NCBI RefSeq assembly: GCF_009741275.1
Contig: NZ_WOWS01000003.1
Span: 372,001-436,000 of the forward strand
Length of the DNA: 64,000 bases
Direction: 5' to 3'
DNA from: Winogradskyella endarachnes
Lineage (GTDB): Bacteria; Bacteroidota; Bacteroidia; Flavobacteriales; Flavobacteriaceae
Part shown: positions 25,526 to 33,961 of the stretch, one piece after another
How the letters are laid out: each line of letters begins with the position of its first letter
Position numbering within the stretch: the stretch's first letter is position 1
Position numbers and translations under genes: made by a program
Notes under the pieces: model-generated
Told to the model about the DNA's origin: nothing
Seen by the model: the letters and a program-made list of their open reading frames with translations, nothing else
Databases searched by the model: none

Positions 25526-25543
25526 TTTCCACGAAAGTGGAAA
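25526..25543 (-). repeat. Hairpin 5 bp before the metallophosphoesterase start
   Basis: On the minus strand: TTTCCAC, TTTC loop, GTGGAAA, then 5 bp to ATG. It has a different stem but the same loop, stem length and distance as the hairpins at 641 and 22369. It also argues for the ATG at 25520 as the true start. Confidence 0.6.
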
Positions 25544-25545
25544 TC

Positions 25546-26886
25546 TCATTTTTTTGATTTCAACCATTTCGGAATGAAATATAAAATATTACAACTTAAA
25601 ATGCCCCAAATATTTACCCAAAGCAAATCCGCATATTTTCCTTCAGTAAAAATTAAAGCTTCAGGAAATACATTAAAGACCAATAAGAATCCAAACACTA
25701 ATCCTGTAATAACACTCAAATAAAAACTGATTTTTGGGACTTTCATTTTCCAGAACAGAAAAATAGGTGTTAAGCCAATAACCATGGTGCCAGAAATGGT
25801 TGTTGCGGATAAAATTTCGGCATTTAAAAATATGGGTAAGGTGCCTAAAATGGCAATTGTTGCCATGGAAGCACGTCCTAATGTAAGGTCTTTTACCATG
25901 CCTAAATCGATAACCAGTAATTTAGAAAATGACGAAAATGTTGAGTCTAAAGTTGAAGCTGCAGAGGTTATCATTATAAAATTAATAACTAAAAGAATAA
26001 TAACACCAAAGGCTTTACCAACTTGCACAGCTGCTTGACCTGTAAAGCCTTGCGTTTGCGCATAAACACCAATAATACTAAATAAAATAATACAAATAGC
26101 ACCTAATAAACTTGCCCACAAAAAGCTTTTGCGCGTTACTTTTGGCGAACTTATAAACGCTCTATCCGTTAAAACTGGGTCGTGAAACGGATAACTAAAC
26201 GACTGAATTAGGGCTGCGAAAAATAGATTTAAACCCAGCTCAAAACTCCATGTACTTGAGGATGTAACATCGCTAACGCTAAAGGATTCTACTGAGAAGA
26301 TTTTCCAAAGTATGACTAGTAATAAAATACCAAACAAAACCATTTGAATAACATCTGTAAAAATAGAACTACTTAAGCCGCCTTTAATTGCGTAGGCTAA
26401 AGTTAGAGCGGTAAAAACAACAATAGCCCAATAATAATTGGTGCTTCCAATGTCTCCGAAATAGCTACCAATAACCATGGTGTTACTCCAGACTTCATTA
26501 AATAACCGAATAGCAATTAAAATTGAAAATAAAGCCATGGCGCCTTTGCCGAATTTGCTGGTTAAGAATTCATGGATACTTTTAAAACCACCAACCGTTC
26601 TAATTTTATAAATTAATATACCTGCAACAGCAAAAGATAAATAGTAACCAGCATAAGCTACACCACCAACAATACCAAAACTTAAGCCTAAATTGGCAGC
26701 ATTGGTAATACTTTTGGCAAAAATCCAAGAAATAATGAGGCTACCAGTAAGCACCAAAGCATTTGGCGCTTTCTTTTTATGAACTGCCTTAAAAAATTGG
26801 TCTGTAGTTTTAGCTAATGGCGAAAGCGCAAAGAGCAAAACACTCGATGTAACTATTAAAAGCCATTGCCAGTCAATTATTTCCAT
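25546..26886 (-). CDS. Sodium:solute symporter (SSS family)
   Basis: 446 residues with about twelve membrane helices. The family pattern is seen in the early segment GLSFGIVGGVAYAGYYLSFAVAG, the conserved YAIKGGLSSSIFTDVIQM near 165-182, and FIMITSAASTLDSTFSSFSKL, which carries the Na2-site Ser and Ser-Thr residues. It should move a small solute into the cell with sodium. The solute is unknown. Being 6 bp after SusD and before the phosphoesterase, it could import the product of SusCD uptake, plausibly a nucleoside, sugar or arsenic compound. Confidence 0.87.
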   Translation of the reverse strand: MEIIDWQWLLIVTSSVLLFALSPLAKTTDQFFKAVHKKKAPNALVLTGSLIISWIFAKSITNAANLGLSFGIVGGVAYAGYYLSFAVAGILIYKIRTVGGFKSIHEFLTSKFGKGAMALFSILIAIRLFNEVWSNTMVIGSYFGDIGSTNYYWAIVVFTALTLAYAIKGGLSSSIFTDVIQMVLFGILLLVILWKIFSVESFSVSDVTSSSTWSFELGLNLFFAALIQSFSYPFHDPVLTDRAFISSPKVTRKSFLWASLLGAICIILFSIIGVYAQTQGFTGQAAVQVGKAFGVIILLVINFIMITSAASTLDSTFSSFSKLLVIDLGMVKDLTLGRASMATIAILGTLPIFLNAEILSATTISGTMVIGLTPIFLFWKMKVPKISFYLSVITGLVFGFLLVFNVFPEALIFTEGKYADLLWVNIWGILSCNILYFIPKWLKSKK

Positions 26887-26892
26887 ACATTT

Positions 26893-28335
26893 TTATTCAT
26901 TCCACCATACTGGCACATTGATACTATTGTTATCGGTTGCTGCTGCTGCAACACTGTAATTTTCAAAATTTAAAGCTTCTTCTTCCGCAGGATAAGGCAT
27001 TCTCACTGGAATGATATCATTATTTAAACTCGCGGAAATGGTTCTTAATTCAGGGAAACCTGTTCTTCTGTATTCTATCCAACCTTCATAGCCATTAATA
27101 ACATTCGCAATCCATTTTTGAGTTAAAATTTGCTCAATAGGATTAGACCCAAAAGCATTGTAAGCCGCAGGTCCATTTAAATAATTGGAAGGTAATTCTG
27201 TGTTCCAATATTCAAAAGCCAAAGTCACTCCGTTGTTATATAACGTTTGGGCATCTGCAGAAATTATGTTTTTGGCAGCCGCTTCTGCTAAAGCAAATTG
27301 CACTTCCCAAGCGGTAATAAAATTAGCATCTAAAGTGGATGTGTCTTCTCTAAAAGCTGTGCTTGCTAATGAATAATCGGCTAAGGCAATAGACGTGGAA
27401 GACGCATCAATTCCATTTAATAATCCGTTGTATTCATTTGCGGTTGAATTTGAAAACGGACGAAATAAACTAGAAATTCTAGTGTCGTTTAGATTTATTA
27501 AGATATCTTCCATAGTTTCAGATAGCACAAAGTTGTTGAAATCGCCAATTCGTAATTGTGCTAATCTAAAGCTATTTGGGTCTGTATTGGTAAAGTTGAA
27601 TATGGCATTCTCACTATTTGAAGTGATATAATTGCCTTCATCATACAGGGTTTGAAGTTCATTTGAAACATTAATTTTATCTGAAATACGCAGCAAATGT
27701 TTAATCTTTAAAGCATTTGCAAATTTTACCCAAGCATCTAAGTCGCCATTAAATAAAATATCGCCTTCTAGCGGAATAGCATCCGAATAGGCTTCAATGG
27801 CTGCAATACCTTTATCTAAATTATCTAAAATGCCGTTATCGTTGAGGTAAATATCTTCCTGTAAATCATAGGCTGGTGTTACGGTACCTTCAACACCATT
27901 AAAGGCTTCAAAATAAGGTACATCACCAAATAAATCGGTTAAACCAGCTGCCATATAGGCTTTTAAAATTAGCGCAGGACCTTCATAAACCGCAAACGTC
28001 TCTATATTTTGCGCTTGTTTTAAAATAATTTCATTATCTCTTAAATTGGTATAAAATATAGGCCAAGGATTACCACCTAATTGTGGCGATTTTAAAGCAT
28101 GTCTATCAAATAAATTAAAATCTAAAGCGGTTCTGTGTTGTGCTAATAAGTCGCCAGCCACAAAACCTTCGTAACTCATGTTTTCTCCAAAATCGTAAAT
28201 CACTTGTCTCAGTAACAAACTCGGTTGTACCGAACTTGGCGAGTTAGGATTGGTATTGATATCTTCAAAATCTTTGGTGCAGCTTGTTGTAAAAATTAAG
28301 CTTAAAATTGAAATGGTATATATAATTTTTTTCAT
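26893..28335 (-). CDS. SusD/RagB-like outer-membrane lipoprotein
   Basis: I chose the ATG at 28335 (480 residues), which gives the lipoprotein signal MKKIIYTISILSLIFTTSC with C19. The frame extends to 28395 without a signal peptide. The family start CTKDFEDINTNPNSPS and the SusD/RagB tail are recognisable: KWIANVINGYEGWIEYRRTGFPEL, then PVRMPYPAEEEALN near the end. This subgroup (SusD/RagB, DUF-type of 480-530 residues) binds ligands on the cell surface and forms the lid of the SusC transporter. It follows SusC by 65 bp. The ligand is not predictable. Confidence 0.9.
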   Translation of the reverse strand: MKKIIYTISILSLIFTTSCTKDFEDINTNPNSPSSVQPSLLLRQVIYDFGENMSYEGFVAGDLLAQHRTALDFNLFDRHALKSPQLGGNPWPIFYTNLRDNEIILKQAQNIETFAVYEGPALILKAYMAAGLTDLFGDVPYFEAFNGVEGTVTPAYDLQEDIYLNDNGILDNLDKGIAAIEAYSDAIPLEGDILFNGDLDAWVKFANALKIKHLLRISDKINVSNELQTLYDEGNYITSNSENAIFNFTNTDPNSFRLAQLRIGDFNNFVLSETMEDILINLNDTRISSLFRPFSNSTANEYNGLLNGIDASSTSIALADYSLASTAFREDTSTLDANFITAWEVQFALAEAAAKNIISADAQTLYNNGVTLAFEYWNTELPSNYLNGPAAYNAFGSNPIEQILTQKWIANVINGYEGWIEYRRTGFPELRTISASLNNDIIPVRMPYPAEEEALNFENYSVAAAATDNNSINVPVWWNE

Positions 28336-28400
28336 TAAAAATTCTATTTTCATTCCCTTAAAAAAGAGAATCTTCTTGTTTAATTCGCTATTCATAATAC

Positions 28401-31400
28401 TTAGAAATTAAATCCGGCTTTAAAACCAATACTTCGGGTTGTGGCATAACTCATGTCTTCTACACCACTTACAAATCCGTTGCCTTGTACGGCTAATTGT
28501 TCTGGGTCAAAATGCGGATTTTCAGTAAGGGCAAATAAATTATTTCCAACTAAAGAAAGCTTTAAATCTGCACCTTTTTTTAAGCCTAAAAAGCCATCCT
28601 TTAAATTAAAAGTGTATCCAATGGCGCATTGACGCAATTTTAAAAATGACGCATCGTAAACATTATTTTCTTCATGGTTTCTATCGTAAAATTGTCTGTA
28701 ATAACTTTCTGCTGTAATGGCAACCGTATTTGCAGCACCAGTATTAATATTAACACCTTGCGCCACAATGCCATCTTCTGGTCTGTAACGAGTTTCGGCT
28801 AATTGTCCACCAACATTTCCCAAGGCGCGCGTTCTAGAGACAATTTCGCCACCTTGTCGCCAATCGAATAAAAAGCTTAAGTTCCAATTTTTATAGTTGA
28901 AATTATTGCGCCATCCTAATGTGAAATCTGGATTGTAATTTCCTAGTTTTTTCAAATTGTCATCAGCAATGTAGTTCCCGTTATCATCAATTAAAAACTG
29001 ACCGTTTTCATTTTTCTGATAGCCTGTTCCGTAGAAATCGCCAACACGTCCGCCTTCTTCAACTTGAAACCAAACGGTTTGGTTAGAACTATCATAAATT
29101 CTACTGTATGCGAGTGTTAATCGTCCATCAGCTTGTGGTAAATCTTTAATAACGGAACGGTTAGTGGCAAAATTAAAAGTAGTGTTCCAATTAAAATTAT
29201 CCGTTTGTATTGGTGTAATGCCTAAAATGATTTCTACACCTTGTGTGTTTACGTTTCCACCATTGACCACTTGTTGGCTGTAACCAGAAGAAATAGCTAC
29301 AGGTAACGAAATAATTTGGTCTTCGGTATTGGCATTGTAATACGTAAAATCTAATCGTAATTTATTATCTAAAAAACGTAAATCTGTGCCAAACTCATAC
29401 GATGTGGTACGTTCTGGTTTTAAATTAGAATTAGGGATGAAATCTTGGTTACTAAACGTTGGCTCGCTATTGTAAGGCGTTTGTGATACAAAAACGCCAG
29501 AAGTTTGGTAAGCACTGGTATCATTTCCTACTTGGGCAACACTCGCTCTTAATTTTACAAATGAAAATATACTTGGTAACTCCGTAACATTAGATAGAAT
29601 AAAACTCGACGATACAGAAGGGTAAAAGAACGATGTGCCATCTACCGAAAATGGTGTTGCTAAAGCACTAGACCAATCATTTCTTCCTGTAATATCTAAA
29701 AACAGAAAATCTTTATATCCGAACTTTGTAATGCCATAAATTGAATTGATGCGTTTTTTACTTTCAAATTGAAATGTCTCAATGGGCGAAGCTGCATTAT
29801 TGAGATTATAGATTCCAGGTTGTGCCAAACTCACGGTTTGCGATTGATTTGTGGTTGCGGTTTGGTTGAGTCTATTGCCACCTAAAAACACATCCACAGA
29901 AAAGTCATTAAATTGATTTTTATAGTTAATTAAAACATCAGTATTCACTTCTCTAAACATCACATCATGCTCTGCATAAGCGCCATTGCTAAAACGATTG
30001 CTACTGTAAGCACGTCTTAATTGACGTTTTTCTGTACTGTAATCCATGCCTGTTCTTAAGGAAATACTTAAGTTTTTGGCTAATTCTTGTGTGATAGAAA
30101 TGTTACCAAATATGCGGTCGCGATTAAATGAATTGGTGTTTTCATTCAAGATAAAATACGGATTATCAAAAAAGGTATAATTAAAAGAATATTGTTGTGT
30201 GCCTTCTAAACCGGGTTGCCAATAGTCTTTTAAACTTTCAATATTTAAAGAGCGTGGTCCCCAGGCCACAAGCGAATAATTGGCATTTTCACTACCATAA
30301 CCATTAGAAGGTCTGTTGTCGCTACTAGAATTTATATAACTAAAAGACGCATTAATTTCAGTCTTTTCACTTGGATTAAAATTTAATTTTGCCGCAATGG
30401 TTTGTCTGTCTAAATTAACACCAGGAATTATAGATTCACTTCTTAAATCTGTAAACGATAAGCGGTAATTTCCGGTGTCAAATCCATTAGATACAGAAAT
30501 ATTATTAATAGTTGTGGTTCCTGTTTGATAGAAATCTTTTAAGTTATCTGGATTAGAAACAAAAGGTGTCGCAGTAATTTCTAAACCGTTGTAAAGTGCA
30601 GTATCGCCACCTCTTACAATAGAACCGTTTGCTAATTGCACAGGACTATCAAATTGCGGAATGAGCAAACCAGTATCTAAACGTGGTCCCCAAGAATAGG
30701 TAATATTATCGTTGATGCCACCGCCAAGACCATCAACATATTCAAACTGACCAGAATTTCCCTGGCCATAAGAATTTTGAAAATCTGGTAATCTAAAGGC
30801 CGAATCCACAAATAATGACGAGTTAATACTAATGCCTAAACCTCTTTGGTTGCTGCCATTTTTGGTGTCTATAACAATAACACCATTTGAGGCTCTTGTA
30901 CCATACAAAGCTGCGGCACTTGGGCCTTTTAAAACGGTAACAGACGCAATATCATCTGGATTGACTTCCATGCCACCATTACCGAAATCAATTTCTTGAA
31001 ATCCAGCAGCAGCTTCATTAGTGAAATTAAAAACCGTTTCGTTATTAATAGGTACACCATCTACTACAAATAAAGGATTGTTATTAGAAAAAGACGCTTC
31101 GCCTCTAATGGTAATTTTAGACGATGACCCAACACCTGTTGCGCCTTGTGTAACGGTAACACCAGCCAATTTACCTTGTAGATTGTCTAAAAAATTGATG
31201 GTTTTTACCTCATTTAAACTTTTTGAGGAAATCGCTTGTACAGCATAACCCAATTCTTTGGTGTCGCGTTCTAAGCCTAAAGCTGTAATTACCACTTCAT
31301 CTAAAGCTGCAGAATCTTCTTCTAAAGCAATATTAATTAAGGTTTGGTCGCCAACCACAATAGTTTGAGATTTAAAACCTAAAAACGAAAATGTAAGTGT

Positions 31401-31595
31401 ATCTGCGTTAGATGAAACCACAATACTGTAGGTGCCATCATCATTGGTTGTTGTGCCGAGACCTGTGTTTGATGTAATGTTTACAAACGGTAAAGGTGTT
31501 GCAGAAACCGCATCTGTGACGGTTCCGGTAATTGTAATTTGAGCATTACTGAAAAAGCATAAGCATAGCAGTAAGCCTGTGTAAAAGTGCTTCAT
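28401..31595 (-). CDS. SusC/RagA TonB-linked outer-membrane transporter
   Basis: 1064 residues: signal peptide (MKHFYTGLLLCLCFFSNAQ), CarboxypepD_reg domain (about 22-95), plug domain (GKLAGVTVTQGATGVGSSSKITIRG, VVDGVPINNE, VTVLKGPSAAALYGTRASNGVIVI at about 110-250), then a 22-strand barrel to the final RSIGFKAGFNF. It imports a ligand across the outer membrane using TonB energy, with SusD as lid. No anti-sigma factor or glycoside hydrolase gene is adjacent, unlike a normal polysaccharide locus. The partners here are a symporter and arsenosugar-type enzymes, so the cargo may be a small organic compound. Confidence 0.93.
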   Translation of the reverse strand: MKHFYTGLLLCLCFFSNAQITITGTVTDAVSATPLPFVNITSNTGLGTTTNDDGTYSIVVSSNADTLTFSFLGFKSQTIVVGDQTLINIALEEDSAALDEVVITALGLERDTKELGYAVQAISSKSLNEVKTINFLDNLQGKLAGVTVTQGATGVGSSSKITIRGEASFSNNNPLFVVDGVPINNETVFNFTNEAAAGFQEIDFGNGGMEVNPDDIASVTVLKGPSAAALYGTRASNGVIVIDTKNGSNQRGLGISINSSLFVDSAFRLPDFQNSYGQGNSGQFEYVDGLGGGINDNITYSWGPRLDTGLLIPQFDSPVQLANGSIVRGGDTALYNGLEITATPFVSNPDNLKDFYQTGTTTINNISVSNGFDTGNYRLSFTDLRSESIIPGVNLDRQTIAAKLNFNPSEKTEINASFSYINSSSDNRPSNGYGSENANYSLVAWGPRSLNIESLKDYWQPGLEGTQQYSFNYTFFDNPYFILNENTNSFNRDRIFGNISITQELAKNLSISLRTGMDYSTEKRQLRRAYSSNRFSNGAYAEHDVMFREVNTDVLINYKNQFNDFSVDVFLGGNRLNQTATTNQSQTVSLAQPGIYNLNNAASPIETFQFESKKRINSIYGITKFGYKDFLFLDITGRNDWSSALATPFSVDGTSFFYPSVSSSFILSNVTELPSIFSFVKLRASVAQVGNDTSAYQTSGVFVSQTPYNSEPTFSNQDFIPNSNLKPERTTSYEFGTDLRFLDNKLRLDFTYYNANTEDQIISLPVAISSGYSQQVVNGGNVNTQGVEIILGITPIQTDNFNWNTTFNFATNRSVIKDLPQADGRLTLAYSRIYDSSNQTVWFQVEEGGRVGDFYGTGYQKNENGQFLIDDNGNYIADDNLKKLGNYNPDFTLGWRNNFNYKNWNLSFLFDWRQGGEIVSRTRALGNVGGQLAETRYRPEDGIVAQGVNINTGAANTVAITAESYYRQFYDRNHEENNVYDASFLKLRQCAIGYTFNLKDGFLGLKKGADLKLSLVGNNLFALTENPHFDPEQLAVQGNGFVSGVEDMSYATTRSIGFKAGFNF

Positions 31596-31664
31596 ATTAG
31601 GACCACAAAACGTGGCGATTTTTTGAGATGTTTTGGTTTGAATGAAAAAATCGTGGGAATTAGA

Positions 31665-31678
31665 GGAATTTAAATTCC
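31665..31678. promoter_or_regulatory. 14-bp palindrome upstream of SusC
   Basis: GGAATTTAAATTCC, perfect, in the 87 bp between SusC and the upstream gene on the same strand, just past the stop at 31683. It could be an operator or the stem of a short terminator; no T-run follows on the minus strand. Confidence 0.35.
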
Positions 31679-31682
31679 CGTT

Positions 31683-32363
31683 TTAAATATGAAGTAATAT
31701 TGGCGAGCCTTTATTATGGTGCTTTTTGAAAATGGTTTTATCATGAAAAACAGCCCTAAAACTTGACCAAATTTGAATGGTATAGCGAAGTTTTAAGAGA
31801 AGCTTTTTAATCTTAATAGCTAAAGGTTTGAAAAGTTCTAAGATGATTTCAAAATCGGAAGCATCATCGATATCAGATAAGGTTTCAAGATAACTTGTTT
31901 TTATCTGTTGCTGTTGTAATTCAGTATTTAAACAATGACGAAGCTGTTTGGTTTGCCAAGGTAAATTCTGAATTTTAGTGGTATTAAAATGCGTTTTCTT
32001 GAAACCCATTAAATAAAAACCGCCATCCGTAGAAGGTCCTAAAACGACATCGGAATGATTGAGTTGGTCCTTTGCCTTTAATATATGATTGGCTGTAAGA
32101 TGAGGAATATCATTACCAAGCATAATAACTTGGTTGAAACCTTTGTTGAAAATGGTAGTGATAGCATTTGTAAAACGCTCGCCAAAGGTGTTTCCGGTTT
32201 GTTCTTTTTCAGAATAATGAAAAAAAGGTAAACCTGTTTTTTTTACCGTTTTAACCGTTTCCGTATTAAGCAATTCAAAAAAATCAGCAGAAGCAACTGA
32301 CGAAGACATCAATTCTTTTTCTGCAGAATTTGCAAAGATTAATATGGCGGTTTTTTTATTCAT
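31683..32363 (-). CDS. TIGR04282-like CofC-type protein, copy 2 (diverged)
   Basis: 226 residues, same family as the gene at 23549. The core is kept: GNTFGERFTNAI, MLGNDIPHL near 81-89 (GSDLP changed to GNDIP) and GPSTDGGFYLMGF near 107-119. The N-terminal nucleotide loop is lost: where copy 1 has a glycine and KTR, this one has FANSAEKELMSSS. A basic tail of about 45 residues (IKIKKLLLKLRYTIQIW onward) is added. It may be a regulatory or accessory partner rather than an active transferase. It sits between ArsS and SusC in the same direction. Confidence 0.8.
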   Translation of the reverse strand: MNKKTAILIFANSAEKELMSSSVASADFFELLNTETVKTVKKTGLPFFHYSEKEQTGNTFGERFTNAITTIFNKGFNQVIMLGNDIPHLTANHILKAKDQLNHSDVVLGPSTDGGFYLMGFKKTHFNTTKIQNLPWQTKQLRHCLNTELQQQQIKTSYLETLSDIDDASDFEIILELFKPLAIKIKKLLLKLRYTIQIWSSFRAVFHDKTIFKKHHNKGSPILLHI

Positions 32364-32368
32364 ATGTC

Positions 32369-32388
32369 ATTCCTGCGAAGGCAGGAAT
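32369..32388 (-). repeat. Hairpin 5 bp before the TIGR04282-like copy 2 start
   Basis: On the minus strand: ATTCCTGC, CTTC loop, GCAGGAAT (8-bp stem), then 5 bp (GACAT) to the start ATG at 32363. The stem is close to the one at 22369. It lies in the 35-bp gap after ArsS. Confidence 0.6.
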
Positions 32389-32398
32389 CTATATTTGT

Positions 32399-33460
32399 TT
32401 AAGCAACAACACCTTGGCAGCTGCTTCCTGCGCCAGCTGTACAACCGTAACAGTGTTGTGAAATGACGATGTTACGTCCTTCTAATAACTCTTCATTAAA
32501 TTCTGAAATATGTTTAGACTTACTATTTACAGGCAATTCTAACATTTGGTTAAAATCGCAATCAAACAAATAACCATCCCAACTGATAGAAATGGTATTG
32601 GTACACATTACATTCGCTACAGCAGCAGGATTATAGGCTTCTACCAGTGAATACATATAGTCTTCGTAGTTTTCTGAAGCAATTAGGAAATCTAAAAATC
32701 GAGCAATTGGTAAATTAGTAATGGCAAATAAATTGTGAAATTCAATACCAAAATCTTCCATCAAAGCTTTTTTGAAATCTTTTTCCATAGCCGATTGGTC
32801 TCCTGGTAAAAATGCACCAGAAGGGTTGTATACTAAGTCGAGACGTAAATCACTGCCTGGCATGCCGTAACCAACCGCATTTAATTCTTGTAAGGCTTTA
32901 ATGGATTTGTCAAAAACACCATCACCTCGTTGTTTGTCCGTTTTTCCACGCGTCCAGTGTGGCATAGAACTTACCACATGTACATTGTGTTTTTTGAAGA
33001 ACTCCGGTAAATCGTAATATTTTTTATTGGCTCTAATGATGGTAAGATTAGAGCGTACAATGAAATCTTTAATGCCGGCTTTGGCAGCTTCCTCAACAAA
33101 CCATCTAAAATCTGGATTCATTTCTGGTGCGCCACCTGTTAAGTCTAGTGTGTGTGCTCCTGTATTTTTTATCACCTCAAGACATTGCTTCATGGTCTCT
33201 CTGGTCATAATTTCTTTCCGGTCTGGCCCAGCATCTACGTGGCAATGGTCGCAAACTTGGTTGCACATGTAGCCAACATTGATTTGTAGAATCTCTAGCT
33301 TTTTGGCTTTTAAGGGAAATTGATTTGTTTCAGAAATCTTAGCTTTAAACGTTGGTAATTCTCCATTCTTAAAAATACCGTTTGATAAAATTTCTAACTG
33401 TTTATTACTTTGTGCTAAATCGCTTCCTTGCTTTTTTAGGGATTTTGTTGCTGTCGCCAT
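32399..33460 (-). CDS. arsS: Arsenosugar biosynthesis radical SAM protein ArsS
   Basis: 353 residues. The radical SAM cluster motif CxxxCxxC is C66, C70, C73 (GYMCNQVCDHCHVDAGP). The SAM-binding region shows LTGGAPEMNPDFRWF near 110. The C-terminal domain ends in HCYGCTAGAGSSCQG, the cysteine-rich mark of this family (some members carry selenocysteine there; this one has only Cys and no in-frame TGA). In arsenosugar synthesis ArsS transfers a 5'-deoxyadenosyl group from SAM to dimethylated arsenic. It is followed by the TIGR04282-like copy 2 and preceded by the AhpD-like partner, the expected company. The methyltransferase ArsM is not in the window. Confidence 0.9.
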   Translation of the reverse strand: MATATKSLKKQGSDLAQSNKQLEILSNGIFKNGELPTFKAKISETNQFPLKAKKLEILQINVGYMCNQVCDHCHVDAGPDRKEIMTRETMKQCLEVIKNTGAHTLDLTGGAPEMNPDFRWFVEEAAKAGIKDFIVRSNLTIIRANKKYYDLPEFFKKHNVHVVSSMPHWTRGKTDKQRGDGVFDKSIKALQELNAVGYGMPGSDLRLDLVYNPSGAFLPGDQSAMEKDFKKALMEDFGIEFHNLFAITNLPIARFLDFLIASENYEDYMYSLVEAYNPAAVANVMCTNTISISWDGYLFDCDFNQMLELPVNSKSKHISEFNEELLEGRNIVISQHCYGCTAGAGSSCQGVVA

Positions 33461-33508
33461 TAATCTGTTTCGGGTTTTGTATGCTTGCTAATTAATCGAG
33501 TACTGGAT

Positions 33509-33525
33509 TTTCCCTTTTTGGGAAA
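33509..33525 (-). repeat. Hairpin between ArsS and the AhpD-like gene
   Basis: TTTCCC, five-base loop, GGGAAA, about 50 bp upstream of the ArsS start and 16 bp past the stop of the preceding gene. A weak member of the small-hairpin group. Confidence 0.4.
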
Positions 33526-33540
33526 TTAAAAGGGGCTTTT

Positions 33541-33876
33541 TTATCCGTCTAATTTATTTACTTTATTCATCATTTGTACACCATGGACTAAGGTTGCTCC
33601 ACTTTTAATAGCAGCACCAACATGTATGGCTTCCATCATTTCTTCTTTTGTTACACCTCTTTGAAGCGAATCTTTTGTGTACGCATCAATGCAATAAGGA
33701 CATTGTTCTGTATGTGCTACAGCTAAAGCAATCAATGATTTTTCGCGAGCAGTAAGTGCGCCTTCTTCAAAAACTTTTCCGTAATAGTCAAAGAATTTGT
33801 TTCCTAGTTCTTCACTCCATTCTGTGATTTTTCCAAATTTGCGTAAATCCGCAGCGTCGTAATATGGTTTAGACAT
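33541..33876 (-). CDS. AhpD-like protein associated with ArsS (TIGR04169-type)
   Basis: 111 residues of carboxymuconolactone decarboxylase/AhpD fold. The redox pair is C59 and C62 in HTEQCPYCIDAYT; the AhpD proton-relay His four residues after the second Cys is a tyrosine here, and H55 lies before the pair instead. This short form next to ArsS is annotated in other genomes as the arsenosugar-associated peroxidase-like protein. Reduction or handling of a thiol-bound arsenic or peroxide is a reasonable inference. It is the first gene of the arsS unit, 80 bp before ArsS. Confidence 0.87.
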   Translation of the reverse strand: MSKPYYDAADLRKFGKITEWSEELGNKFFDYYGKVFEEGALTAREKSLIALAVAHTEQCPYCIDAYTKDSLQRGVTKEEMMEAIHVGAAIKSGATLVHGVQMMNKVNKLDG

Positions 33877-33961
33877 AATATGTTTTTTAAGATTTGAATC
33901 AAAAATTGTTTTGTCGAAATGATTTCAAAGACATAACAAAATTTGAAATTAATTTTATCGA

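Noticed and set aside
28401..31595. SusC/SusD as a polysaccharide utilisation locus
   Set aside because: No adjacent glycoside hydrolase, polysaccharide lyase or SusR/ECF regulator; the GH113-like gene is over 10 kb away in another operon.
32399..33460. ArsS as a selenoprotein
   Set aside because: The C-terminal CxxC-type motif uses Cys codons and the frame ends normally; there is no in-frame TGA and no SECIS-like hairpin was needed.
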